Positions 1 to 8,100 of a stretch of 64,000 nt of DNA are shown in pieces (the stretch's first letter is position 1; each line of letters starts with the position of its first letter). The position numbers and the translations under genes were made by a program. Below the pieces are notes generated by a model that saw only the letters and a program-made list of their open reading frames with translations, was not told the origin of the DNA and did not search any database. The DNA lies in the NCBI GenBank assembly GCA_025464975.1, contig JAODMT010000008.1:81890-145889 (forward strand). Direction: 5' to 3'. The DNA is from Microbacteriaceae bacterium. Lineage in GTDB: Bacteria > Actinomycetota > Actinomycetes > Actinomycetales > Microbacteriaceae.

Positions 1-1450
1 TGTCGACCACCGCGCCGGCGCCGAACTCGTCGCCGTCGAACATCACACGGTCGAAGGCCGCTTCCGACTCGAGCGCCTTGTAGTCGAACAGCAGCGCGTC
101 GCCGGAGGCGGATTCCACCCGATTCGCGTCGTCGACGGCGTCGTCATCAAGCAGAATCTCCTCGAGACCCTCTCCGGGGTCCCGATCGAGGGCATGGTCG
201 CGCTGCAGCTCCATCGTGCCCGCGAGGGCAAGCAGCGCCGGAACGCTCGGCAGAAAGATCGATGCCGTCTCGCCGCGCCGCCTGGTCCGCACGAATCTGC
301 CGATCGCCTGGGCGAAGAACAGTGGGGTCGACGCGGAAGTGGCATACACGCCGACACCGAGTCTGGGGATGTCCACTCCCTCCGACACCATCCTCACGGC
401 CACCATCCACCGGCTGTCGGATGCCGCGAAGTCGGCGATGCGGTCGCTCGCCGCCTTCTCATCGGACAGAACTATCGTCGGTTTCTCGCCGGTGACGGAC
501 TCCAGGATGTCGGCGTAGGCATGGGCGGCAAAGTGGTCGGTCGCGATGACGAGCCCACCGGCATCCGGGACCCCGCGCCGCACCTCGGTGAGGCGCCGGT
601 TGGCGGCCTTGAGCACCGCGGGAATCCATTCGCCCTCCGGCGACAGGGCGGTGCGCCAGGCCTGCGCCGTGACGTCCTTCGTGTCGCCCTCGCCGAGCCG
701 GGCCTCCATCTCGTCCCCGGTGCGGGTTCGCCAGCGCATCTTTCCCGCGTAGGCCATGAAGATGACCGGTCGGACGACGCCGTCGCTGAGGGCGCGCCCG
801 TAGCCGTAGGCGTAGTCCGCTTGCGAGGTGCGGATGCCGTGCTCGTCCGGGTAGTACGTGACGAACGGGATGGGCGAGGTGTCGGAGCGGAACGGCGTGC
901 CGGTGAGGGAAAGCCGCCGGGTGGCGGGTTCGAATGCCTCACGGATCGCGTCGCCCCAGCTGAGGGCGTCGCCGCCGTGGTGAACCTCGTCGAGGATGAC
1001 GAGGGTCCGACCGCCCTCGGTCATGCCGCGGTGCAACGCCGCCCGCGTCGCCACTTGCGCATAGGTGAGGGCGACACCGTGGAAGTGTTTGCCGGCCCAG
1101 CCCTGACTGTTCTTGAAATTCGGGTCGAGACGCACGCCGACCCGGTGCGCGGCATCCGCCCACTGTCGCTTGAGATGCTCGGTAGGCGCGACGACGGTCA
1201 CCCGGTCGATCTTGCGCTGGGCGAGCAGTTCCGTGACGAGCCGCAAGGCGAAGGTCGTCTTGCCCGCTCCGGGGGTCGCCGCCACGAGGAAGTCGCGTGG
1301 TTCGCGCTCGAAGTATGCCTCGATCGCCTCTTCCTGCCAGGCGCGAAGCTTGTCCGCCGTTCCGCGCGCCGCTCGCTCGGGAAATGCCGGTGACAGGTGT
1401 TCGGCTGCGGAGGTGCCCACCTGGTGACCGAACGGTAGGGCATTACTCAC
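1..1450 (-). CDS. DEAD/DEAH-box superfamily 2 helicase (3' end outside window)
   Basis: This is the first 483 codons of an ATP-dependent SF2 helicase of the UvrB/RecQ-like 'type III restriction helicase' shape; the reading frame runs off the left window edge. Walker A is ATPGAGKTT at about residues 58-66, motif II is DEVH at 154-157, motif III is SLTGTP at 181-186, and motif VI is QAIGRFVR at 381-388. The start is the GTG at 1450; an in-frame stop lies four codons upstream and the nearby ATGs are out of frame. No clear Shine-Dalgarno is seen. The substrate (DNA or RNA) cannot be told from this part. Helicase identity is firm; the specific role is unknown. Confidence 0.88.
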   Translation of the reverse strand, partial: MSNALPFGHQVGTSAAEHLSPAFPERAARGTADKLRAWQEEAIEAYFEREPRDFLVAATPGAGKTTFALRLVTELLAQRKIDRVTVVAPTEHLKRQWADAAHRVGVRLDPNFKNSQGWAGKHFHGVALTYAQVATRAALHRGMTEGGRTLVILDEVHHGGDALSWGDAIREAFEPATRRLSLTGTPFRSDTSPIPFVTYYPDEHGIRTSQADYAYGYGRALSDGVVRPVIFMAYAGKMRWRTRTGDEMEARLGEGDTKDVTAQAWRTALSPEGEWIPAVLKAANRRLTEVRRGVPDAGGLVIATDHFAAHAYADILESVTGEKPTIVLSDEKAASDRIADFAASDSRWMVAVRMVSEGVDIPRLGVGVYATSASTPLFFAQAIGRFVRTRRRGETASIFLPSVPALLALAGTMELQRDHALDRDPGEGLEEILLDDDAVDDANRVESASGDALLFDYKALESEAAFDRVMFDGDEFGAGAVVD

Positions 1451-1540
1451 CCATCGAGATTACCCGGCTCTCGCGCCCTCGGATTCCGCCGGGCACGATG
1501 CCGGGGCGGGATGCGTGGTGAGGCAAGGCGCCGTGCACGG

Positions 1541-1579
1541 CGAAGGGCCCCTTCGCGGCAATGGCGAAGGGGCCCTTCG
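1541..1579 (-). terminator. Perfect 16-bp inverted repeat, probable terminator
   Basis: Arms at 1541-1556 (CGAAGGGCCCCTTCGC) and 1564-1579 (GCGAAGGGGCCCTTCG) pair perfectly around a 7-nt loop. The hairpin lies 18 bp downstream of the GlsB-type gene and upstream of the helicase start, so it probably separates the two minus-strand transcripts. There is no long T run. Each arm is itself nearly palindromic (GCGAAGG/CCTTCGC), so two small hairpins are an alternative fold. Confidence 0.7.
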
Positions 1580-1597
1580 AGTACTGAGTGAGGCCGT

Positions 1598-1867
1598 CTA
1601 GACCCGACGACCCGAATTGCGGGTTACCAGACCGTAAATCAGCAGAACGACGATCGATCCGATGATGGCGATTAGCCAGGTCTGGAGAGACCAGAAGTTC
1701 TCGAGTCCGATTCCGAAGATGGCCGACCCGATCCAACCCCCGAGTAGTGCGCCCACGACTCCGAGAAGCAGCGTGACGAGCCAGCCGCCCCCCTGCCTGC
1801 CCGGGAGAATTGCCTTGGCGATAGCGCCAGCAATAAGTCCCAGAATGATCCAACCGATGATACCCAT
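1598..1867 (-). CDS. GlsB/YeaQ/YmgE-family stress-response membrane protein
   Basis: Small 89-residue integral membrane protein. It begins MGIIGWIILGLIAGAIAK and has three hydrophobic segments with glycine-rich turns (PGRQGGG near residues 23-29), the hallmark of the transglycosylase-associated GlsB/YeaQ/YmgE family. The family is linked to envelope or general stress; its biochemical role is not known. The ATG at 1867 has GGAG about 8 nt upstream. The gene appears monocistronic, with a strong hairpin just downstream. Family call is confident; function is inferred from family only. Confidence 0.88.
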   Translation of the reverse strand: MGIIGWIILGLIAGAIAKAILPGRQGGGWLVTLLLGVVGALLGGWIGSAIFGIGLENFWSLQTWLIAIIGSIVVLLIYGLVTRNSGRRV

Positions 1868-2034
1868 CGCTTCGTCTCCAATGGTCGTGTTCCGTTGGCA
1901 TTCGAATCTCGAATGCCGTACGCCACTTTTGCATCCCCCAAAAGTAGCGGCAAGGGCCTTGACTATTGGGTGTAACGCCGGGTAGGCGCGCGCAAGGATT
2001 GGCGCGCGGTACGCGCGTGATGCAGGGTTAACTC

Positions 2035-2820
2035 ATGACTCAGCGACACCCGTGGTCCCGGTACGTGGCGCTCGGCGACTCGTTCACCGAGGGCATCGGT
2101 GACCCCGATCCGAAGAGTCCCGGTGGTAATCGCGGTTGGGCAGACAGGGTCGCTGAGGTCCTCAGTGCGCAGACGGACGGATTCGCATACGCCAACCTCG
2201 CGATCCGGGGCAGGCTGCTGCGACAGATCCTCGACGAACAGGTCGAGGTCGCGCTTAAGCTTCGGCCCGATCTGATCACCATTTCCGCCGGCGGCAACGA
2301 CATCATCCGGCCCAATACCGACCCCGACCGCTTGGCGACCATCCTCGAAGCGGGGATCGTGCGCCTCAGGGCCAACGGCGCTACCGTCGTGCTGTTCAAC
2401 GGCCCGGACATCGGCATGACGCCTGTGCTCAACCGCTCACGTGGCAAGGTGGCCATCTACAACGAGAACTTGCGTGCAATTGCCCTTCGGCACGATCTGA
2501 TCGTGGCGGACATGTGGGCCCTTCGTGAGCTCAAAGACCCGCGGATGTGGGCACCCGACCGGTTGCACTTCTCTCCCATCGGCCATACGACGATCGCCAG
2601 AATGGTGCTGCAGGCCCTCAACGTCGACAACGATCTCGAGCCGTATCACCCCGAACCGCTCGCACGGGTGCCGTGGCGGCAGGCGAGGGTCGAAGACATC
2701 GGGTGGGCCAGGGAGTATCTCGTGCCGTGGGTGCTTCGGCGCATCCGCCACCAGTCTTCAGGTGACGGAATAACGCCGAAGCGCCCCGACGCATCGCCCT
2801 ACCACTCGGGTTCGCACTAA
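2035..2820 (+). CDS. SGNH/GDSL-family hydrolase (esterase/lipase-like)
   Basis: 261-residue protein with the SGNH signature blocks: block I GDS at residues 14-16 (catalytic Ser16), block III GGND at 86-89 and block V with Asp175 and His178 (DRLH), giving the Ser-Asp-His triad. No signal peptide is visible, so it is probably cytoplasmic. Such enzymes hydrolyse esters, acetyl groups or thioesters; the natural substrate cannot be read from sequence. It runs divergently from the GlsB-type gene and convergently with the desaturase. The C-terminal 60 residues (after about 200) are polar and rich in Pro/Arg, beyond the usual catalytic core. Confidence 0.9.
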   Translation: MTQRHPWSRYVALGDSFTEGIGDPDPKSPGGNRGWADRVAEVLSAQTDGFAYANLAIRGRLLRQILDEQVEVALKLRPDLITISAGGNDIIRPNTDPDRLATILEAGIVRLRANGATVVLFNGPDIGMTPVLNRSRGKVAIYNENLRAIALRHDLIVADMWALRELKDPRMWAPDRLHFSPIGHTTIARMVLQALNVDNDLEPYHPEPLARVPWRQARVEDIGWAREYLVPWVLRRIRHQSSGDGITPKRPDASPYHSGSH

Positions 2821-2845
2821 CTGAGGAACTGACCGATTGGCGGCT

Positions 2846-2914
2846 GCGCCCGAGTTGGGGCTACCGCCCGAACTGGCGACCAGCCCGAACTGGCTGGCTA
2901 CCGCCCGAACTGGG
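2846..2914. repeat. Degenerate short tandem repeat spanning the desaturase stop codon
   Basis: About four imperfect copies of a 15-21 bp unit with the core CTACCGCCCGAACTGG lie at roughly 2846-2860, 2861-2876, 2877-2893 and 2894-2914. The last copy encodes the C-terminal Gln-Phe-Gly-Arg and the stop of the desaturase; the others lie just 3' of it. This looks like duplication of the end of the gene. Confidence 0.75.
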
Positions 2915-3998
2915 CCGCCGCCGGGCAATCGAATGGGTCGCCTCCCGCGGCGAGACCGACGCGGTTGAGGTACGCGATCACAATTCCGTATGACTCGGTG
3001 AGGGACGTCTCGGTGTACAGGATGTTGTGGGTGTCGCAGTACTCTTTGGCGATCTCCCGAGCCTGCGCCAGGTGCGGGCGCGGCATGTTGGGGAACAGGT
3101 GGTGCTCGATCTGGTAGTTAAGGCCACCCATGAAGGTCGTCGTGCCCAAGCCGGTGATGTTGCGGGAGGTGAGAACCTGGCGGCGCAGAAAGTCGACCTT
3201 ACTGTCGTGCGGAAGGATCGGCATCCCCTTGTGGTTCGGGGCGAACGATGCGCCCATGTAGAGGCCGAACACCGCGACCTGAACGCCGATGAAGGCGAAG
3301 GCCAACCCCACCGGAAGGAACATGAAGACCAGCGCGAGGTAGATCCCGATGCGGGGAACGAGCATGCTGACCTCGAGCCAGCGCTGGTCTACCGGCTTGC
3401 GTCCGAAGACCGTCTTGAAGCCGAGCAGGTGCAGGTTGATTCCCTCGAGGAGCAACGCGGGAAAGAAGAGGTAGCCCTGTCGGCGCGTTGCCCAGGCATA
3501 GATGCCGGTGGCACGCGCGGCGTCGGCCTCGGTGAAGGAGACGAAGTCCCGTTCGATGTCCGTGTCTTTGCCGATCACGTTGGGGTTGGCGTGATGGCGG
3601 CTGTGCTTTGTCATCCACCACGAGTAGCTGATGCCGACGAAAAGGTTGGCGAGGGTGCGACCGGCGAGATCGTTGGCCTTGCCAGACTCGAACACCTGCC
3701 GATGGGACGCCTCGTGTGCCAGGAACGCGTACTGCGTGAGGATAACCCCGAGCGCAGCAGCAATGAGGAGCTGCAACCACGAGTTGCCAAGCAATACAAA
3801 GCCGGTAATCGCGCCGCCGAGCGCGACGGAAATCAGGGAGAACATCATGACGTAGAAGCCGGTGCGGCGGCGCAACAGCCCAGCCTCACGCACGGTCCGC
3901 AGGAGGGCGGAGTACTCCGTCGTCGGATTCGTCCGCGAGCCGCCCGGCTTCGTCTTGGTGAAAGTGACCACGGGGGCCACAGCAGTTTGATCGCTCAC
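2898..3998 (-). CDS. Fatty-acid desaturase, membrane di-iron type
   Basis: 366-residue membrane desaturase that introduces a double bond into a fatty acyl chain. The three histidine boxes are present: HEASH at 95-99, HSRHH at 132-136 and QIEHH at 296-300. Gln in place of the first His in box 3 is typical of the front-end / linoleoyl-CoA desaturase group and of mycobacterial DesA3-like enzymes. Hydrophobic segments lie near 50-95 and 210-250. No cytochrome b5 domain is fused, so electrons must come from a separate redox partner. The start is GTG with GAGG about 6 nt upstream. It is probably important for membrane fluidity. Regioselectivity cannot be assigned. Confidence 0.92.
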   Translation of the reverse strand: MSDQTAVAPVVTFTKTKPGGSRTNPTTEYSALLRTVREAGLLRRRTGFYVMMFSLISVALGGAITGFVLLGNSWLQLLIAAALGVILTQYAFLAHEASHRQVFESGKANDLAGRTLANLFVGISYSWWMTKHSRHHANPNVIGKDTDIERDFVSFTEADAARATGIYAWATRRQGYLFFPALLLEGINLHLLGFKTVFGRKPVDQRWLEVSMLVPRIGIYLALVFMFLPVGLAFAFIGVQVAVFGLYMGASFAPNHKGMPILPHDSKVDFLRRQVLTSRNITGLGTTTFMGGLNYQIEHHLFPNMPRPHLAQAREIAKEYCDTHNILYTETSLTESYGIVIAYLNRVGLAAGGDPFDCPAAAQFGR

Positions 3999-4136
3999 AG
4001 TACCTCGATTCGAATGACTTCCCAGTCGGGGTAGAGCGATTGCTCACTCAGATCACTTCACCCTACGTGCTAATACCGAAAGCGCAATGCATTCATTCCC
4101 CAATCGGAATACGGCGTGTCACGGGACCGCAACTGC

Positions 4137-5417
4137 TTAGCTTCTCGCCGTGAATGGATTGGTGATCCTCCAGATCGGCCCCGGATCCGGGATCGCCCGA
4201 TCGAGAGTGAGCGGCACCGTCACGGTGTGCGTGCCGACCGCAAAGGTGACCAACCCAACCGCCACCCGGCCGGGATTGATGCCGACTGGGCGAGAGGAGA
4301 TCACGCTCGTCACCGGCGTGTCACCCCAAACCAGAACCGTCGCGGTCCTGGTCGCCACGGCGCTCGAATGGGAATCCCAGGGGGTGCTGAAGGTCGCGAA
4401 TGGCTCCCCCTTCGTGGTGAGCGTCACCTCGTGGAATCCCTTCTTCACGCTGCTCAACAGGGCGCTCACTGAGGCGTCGACCGCCTTGTGGTCGACTCCG
4501 CCGATCACCGCCCCGACGACGGTGACCGAATGCCCGCCGTACCGGTACCGCGCCGAAAACAGCAGATTCGACTCGCCATTGAGAGTTCCGGTCTTGATCC
4601 CATCCACTCCGTCCTGGCCGAGCAGGGTGTTTGTGTTGTCGAAAGAGCCGACGCCCGGCAGCGTCACGGACTGCGTAGACACGATCGACGCGATGACCGG
4701 ATTCGCGAGGGCCAGTTTCCCGATCTGCACGAGGTCACTCGCGGTGCCGACATTGCGCGGGTCGATTCCGGTTGGCTCGACGAGCGTCGTCTCGCTGAGC
4801 CCGTTGACGCTCAGCCACTTCTGCGCCGCGCTGACGAACGCGGCTTCCGAGCCGTAGGCCCAATCGGCGAGGGCCTCCGCATAATTGTTGGCCGAGGCGA
4901 CGAGGGCGACCCGCATCATGTCGAGTTGCGAGATGGTCGCCCCGACGGTCATTGGCTTCGTCTCGCCGTCGAGCGCGACGTACTTCGCAACGAGGTTCGC
5001 GTCGGCGGTGGTGATGGTGATCGTCGGCCCGGTCGATCCGGTCGCGAGCGGCTTCGCCTGAAGCACGACGAGACTCGTGATGATCTTGCTGATGCTCGCC
5101 ATGGGCAGAGGATCGGTGCCTCCGCTTGTCCCCAGCACGGCGGGATAGCCGACGGCTCCGATGGCACTCTCACCGTATGCGGGCCAGCCGATGGTCGCGG
5201 CAGCACGAACCGGGTCCGTGTGTGCGACATTCACCGCCGGCGTTGGAGCGATGGGGGTGAGAAGCGTCATTGGAAGATAGAGGGCGAGCACTACGACGAG
5301 CCCCGCACCGCCGAGTGCTAGGGCTCGTCGGTGCCGCAGCGTCCGCGAGCGAGAGCGGACGCTGTCCCGCCCCGCGTCATCCAACAGTGCCTCAAGCGGC
5401 GCTCGCTCTCGCGACAT
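4137..5417 (-). CDS. D-alanyl-D-alanine carboxypeptidase (penicillin-binding protein, S11-like)
   Basis: Membrane-anchored serine peptidase that trims the terminal D-Ala of peptidoglycan stem peptides. From the ATG at 5417 it has 426 residues: a basic cytoplasmic tail, one membrane segment at about 33-55, then an extracytoplasmic domain with SISK (Ser108-Lys111), SAN (175-177) and KTG (275-277), the three motifs of acyl-serine transferases. After about residue 310 a C-terminal beta-rich domain follows. The start is ambiguous: four in-frame ATGs (5417, 5432, 5447, 5462) are supplied by a 15-bp tandem repeat, each with a purine-rich stretch close by. The gene follows the methyltransferase at 5474 closely and may be co-transcribed with it. 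Confidence 0.88.
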   Translation of the reverse strand: MSRERAPLEALLDDAGRDSVRSRSRTLRHRRALALGGAGLVVVLALYLPMTLLTPIAPTPAVNVAHTDPVRAAATIGWPAYGESAIGAVGYPAVLGTSGGTDPLPMASISKIITSLVVLQAKPLATGSTGPTITITTADANLVAKYVALDGETKPMTVGATISQLDMMRVALVASANNYAEALADWAYGSEAAFVSAAQKWLSVNGLSETTLVEPTGIDPRNVGTASDLVQIGKLALANPVIASIVSTQSVTLPGVGSFDNTNTLLGQDGVDGIKTGTLNGESNLLFSARYRYGGHSVTVVGAVIGGVDHKAVDASVSALLSSVKKGFHEVTLTTKGEPFATFSTPWDSHSSAVATRTATVLVWGDTPVTSVISSRPVGINPGRVAVGLVTFAVGTHTVTVPLTLDRAIPDPGPIWRITNPFTARS

Positions 5418-5472
5418 TCTCCCCTGTACCATTCGCCGTTGTGACATTCGCCCCCGTGACATTCGCCCTGGC
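5413..5472. repeat. Four tandem 15-bp repeats that multiply the start codon of the carboxypeptidase
   Basis: Units at 5413-5427, 5428-5442, 5443-5457 and 5458-5472 match GACATTCGCCCCYGT with a few substitutions. Read on the minus strand, each carries an ATG in the same frame, preceded by G-rich sequence. The array fills nearly the whole gap between the methyltransferase stop (5474-5476) and the carboxypeptidase body. Confidence 0.85.
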
Positions 5473-5473
5473 C

Positions 5474-6277
5474 TCAACGGACCCGGAGCGCCCAGAGCGC
5501 GACCGCACTCGCCGACGCGACGTTGAGCGAGTCGACGCCGTGAAACATGGGTATCGTCACGACCGAATCGGCCGAGGCGACCGCGGCCCTGCTCAGGCCG
5601 TCGCCCTCGGTGCCGAGCAGAATCGCCAGCCGCTCCGGCGGGTCGTCGGCCAACCGATCGAGGGTGACCGCGCCATCCGCGAGAGCCAGCGCCGCGATGT
5701 GGAATCCGGCGGCCTTCAACAGGTGTGCTCCCTCCGGCCACTCCGGCAGTCGGGTCCACGGAACTTGAAGCACCGTGCCCATGCTGACTCGAACGCTCCG
5801 CCGATAGAGCGGATCCGCGCAGCGCGGCGTGATGAGAACGGCATCGGCGCCGAGGCCGGCGGCGGCACGGAAGATCGCCCCGACGTTGGTGTGGTCGACG
5901 ACATCCTCGATGACGACCACTCGTCGGGCGTCCGCGATCAGTTCGGCGACCGCCGGAAGCTCCGGCCGATGCATCGCGGCGAGGGCTCCGCGGTGCAGGT
6001 TGAACCCGGTCAACCGCTCGAGCAGCTCGGGCGGTCCGACGTAGATCGGCACATCGAACGGCGCGAGCAGCGCTTGCATCTCCGGCAGCCACTGGTCCTG
6101 CACGAGAACCGACCGCGGTCGATGGCCCGCGGCGATCGCACGCGAGATAACCTTCGAGGACTCGGCAATGTATAGCCCGCCGGCCGGTTCACTCACACGA
6201 CGAAGCGCGACGTCGGTGAGTCCGAAATAGTCGGCGAGGCCGGGATGGTCGAGATTGTCGATCCGGATAGTGTGCAT
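5474..6277 (-). CDS. TrmH/SpoU-family RNA 2'-O-methyltransferase
   Basis: 267-residue SPOUT methyltransferase predicted to transfer a methyl group from S-adenosylmethionine to a ribose 2'-OH of tRNA or rRNA. The knotted-domain motifs are clear: motif 1 EDVVDHTNVGAIFRAA in the middle, motif 2 LLGTEGDGLS, and motif 3 IPMFHGVDSLNVASASAVAL near the C-terminus. The N-terminal region (about 1-110) resembles the substrate-binding domain of rRNA-type SpoU enzymes. The ATG at 6277 is chosen because GGGGGAG lies 4 nt upstream; the open frame continues further 5' but without a good start. The RNA target is not known. Confidence 0.9.
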   Translation of the reverse strand: MHTIRIDNLDHPGLADYFGLTDVALRRVSEPAGGLYIAESSKVISRAIAAGHRPRSVLVQDQWLPEMQALLAPFDVPIYVGPPELLERLTGFNLHRGALAAMHRPELPAVAELIADARRVVVIEDVVDHTNVGAIFRAAAGLGADAVLITPRCADPLYRRSVRVSMGTVLQVPWTRLPEWPEGAHLLKAAGFHIAALALADGAVTLDRLADDPPERLAILLGTEGDGLSRAAVASADSVVTIPMFHGVDSLNVASASAVALWALRVR

Positions 6278-6459
6278 GTGGCTCCCCCGCTGGCCCACCG
6301 TGGGCGCCGATCCGGCAATTACTGCCAGCAAACGGAAACATATCCGAAAACTCCATTGTTTACGCTGAGGATGAGTGACTTGCGAGTGCAAAGAGTCGTG
6401 CCGGTGAGTGACGCCGCACCGACGTACAGTGCGTGGCGATCGACGGGGAGGCGGAACTC

Positions 6460-7311
6460 ATGACCAATGCTGTTGTGCGAGAGTGGCCGTCGGCCACGAC
6501 GACGGAGCTGGATGCCGCGGCGGAGGTGCTGCAGGGCAAGACGATCGCGGTCCTGACCGGGGCGGGTGTCAGCACCGATTCCGGCATCCCGGACTACCGC
6601 GGCGAAGGCGCACCAGCCCGTAACCCGATGACGTTTCAGCAGTTCCTCAAGGACGGCGAGTACCGCAAACGCTATTGGGCCGGCAGCCATCTTGGCTGGC
6701 GGCGATTCGACGGCGCATCTCCCAACGAGGGCCACCAGAGAATCGCCGAGCTCGAGAGCGCGGGAACGGTCAACGGGGTCATCACCCAGAACGTGGACGG
6801 GCTGCACTTGCGCGCGGGAAGCCAGCGCGTGGTCGATCTGCACGGAACCATGGATCGGGTGCGCTGCCTCACCTGCGGCCAAACCTTCGCGCGATCGGAC
6901 GTCTCCGAGCGGATCTCCCGGGCCAACCCCTGGCTGGACGAGCCGGCCTCGTACGAGCTCGGCCCCGACGGCGACGTCGAGTTCACCCAGATCGAGGATT
7001 TCATCACCCCGGACTGCACGGTCTGCGGCGGCGTTCTGAAGCCGGACATCGTGTTCTTTGGCGAGTTCATCCCGACCGAGAAGTTTGCGGAGGCAAGCGC
7101 CCTCGTGCAATCGGCCGGCGCGCTCCTGATCGCCGGGTCGTCCCTGGTCGTCAACTCCGGCATCCGGCTGCTCGATCAGGCGAGCAAGCGGCGCCTCCCC
7201 ATCGTGATCATCAACCGGGGTGCCACCAAGGGCGACCCGCGGGCGACCGTTAAGATTGACGCGGGCACATCTGAAACGATCGGCGCCATAGCGAGTCGAC
7301 TGGCCGGCTAA
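6460..7311 (+). CDS. Sir2-family NAD-dependent protein deacylase (sirtuin)
   Basis: 283-residue sirtuin. The NAD-binding motif GAGVSTDSGIPDYRG lies near residues 34-48, QNVDGLH with the catalytic histidine of LHGT follows, and two Cys pairs (CLTC and CTVC) form the zinc site. GSSLVVNSG lies near the C-terminus. The GAGxSTxSGIPDYR form is typical of class II, SIRT4-like sirtuins. The chosen ATG has GGGGAGG 8 nt upstream; a GTG 27 bp earlier is in frame but lacks such a site. It removes acyl groups from lysines using NAD; targets are unknown. The histidine phosphatase follows 52 bp downstream on the same strand. Confidence 0.93.
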   Translation: MTNAVVREWPSATTTELDAAAEVLQGKTIAVLTGAGVSTDSGIPDYRGEGAPARNPMTFQQFLKDGEYRKRYWAGSHLGWRRFDGASPNEGHQRIAELESAGTVNGVITQNVDGLHLRAGSQRVVDLHGTMDRVRCLTCGQTFARSDVSERISRANPWLDEPASYELGPDGDVEFTQIEDFITPDCTVCGGVLKPDIVFFGEFIPTEKFAEASALVQSAGALLIAGSSLVVNSGIRLLDQASKRRLPIVIINRGATKGDPRATVKIDAGTSETIGAIASRLAG

Positions 7312-7363
7312 GGCGATCGCCACAATCCTCGCCGCCTACGAGACAACGGAGGCAGCGCGGACC

Positions 7364-8011
7364 ATGACCCTCTTCTACCTCGTGCGTCACGGTGAGACCG
7401 ATTGGAATCGGCAGCGTCGGATTCAGGGAAGTACCGACATCCCGCTCAACGACACCGGGAGGGCACAGGCCGCACGCACCGGGCGGCTGCTCGCGCGGCG
7501 CTCCTGGGATGCCATCGCGTCCAGCCCGCTCAGTCGAGCGCTCGAGACCGGGGTGATCCTGGCCGACGCCGTGGGCATCGACGAATCGGACATCGAGATC
7601 GTCGACGCCCTTGTCGAACGACAGTACGGCGCCGCGGAGGGACTCGACGACAGTGAGCTGTCGCGGTTCTATCCCGGTGACACACCGGTGCCGGGCCGGG
7701 AGAGCCGGGATGAGGTCGCCGCTCGCGTGCTTCCGGCGCTCGTGTCACTCGCCGATCGGCATCCGGGGGCGAGCCTCATCGTCACGACGCACGGGGGCGT
7801 CATCCGAACGGTGCTCAACGCGGTCGCACCGGAGTCTCCGCACCACACCGGCGTCCCGATCACCAACGGCTCCGTTCACAGCTTCCGCAGTCTCAACGGA
7901 AGCCTTCAGCTCGTGGCGTTCAACGACCCGATCGACCTCGAGTCGTTGAGCGACGACGGCGGAGATCTCCTCGATCAGAACGCCCTCGAGGAGCGGGAGC
8001 TGCGCTCGTAG
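7364..8011 (+). CDS. Histidine phosphatase family protein (phosphoglycerate-mutase-like)
   Basis: 215-residue member of the PhoE/GpmB-like branch of the histidine phosphatases. The catalytic RHG sits in LVRHGETDWN near residues 6-15, the substrate-binding stretch IQGSTDIPLN follows, and the second catalytic histidine is in TTHGGVIR near 144. The ATG has GGAGG upstream (ACGGAGGCAGCG). The substrate could be a phosphorylated sugar or small metabolite and is not predictable. It is co-directional with the sirtuin. Confidence 0.9.
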   Translation: MTLFYLVRHGETDWNRQRRIQGSTDIPLNDTGRAQAARTGRLLARRSWDAIASSPLSRALETGVILADAVGIDESDIEIVDALVERQYGAAEGLDDSELSRFYPGDTPVPGRESRDEVAARVLPALVSLADRHPGASLIVTTHGGVIRTVLNAVAPESPHHTGVPITNGSVHSFRSLNGSLQLVAFNDPIDLESLSDDGGDLLDQNALEERELRS

Positions 8012-8013
8012 CT

Positions 8014-8040
8014 TCCCCCGCGTCGTTGGCCTTCGGGGGA
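8014..8040. terminator. Inverted repeat after the histidine phosphatase
   Basis: TCCCCCG at 8014-8020 pairs with CGGGGGA at 8034-8040 around a 13-nt loop. It starts 3 bp after the phosphatase stop codon and lies between two convergent genes. No T run follows, so this is a weak intrinsic-terminator candidate. Confidence 0.4.
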
Positions 8041-8100
8041 CAACTTCGGCTGCTCGCTGCCCGACGAAGAGCACATCTCGTCCCCTGGGTAGCCCCGGCC

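Noticed and set aside
194..1393. A 399-codon open frame on the + strand opposite the helicase
   Set aside because: Composition is Arg/Gly/Ala-rich without motifs, and the opposite strand encodes a clear SF2 helicase. Long antisense open frames are common in high-GC DNA.
5418..6092. Long N-terminal extension of the carboxypeptidase frame into the methyltransferase
   Set aside because: The extension is Arg-rich and overlaps a well-defined SpoU methyltransferase in another frame; starts at or below 5462 are better.
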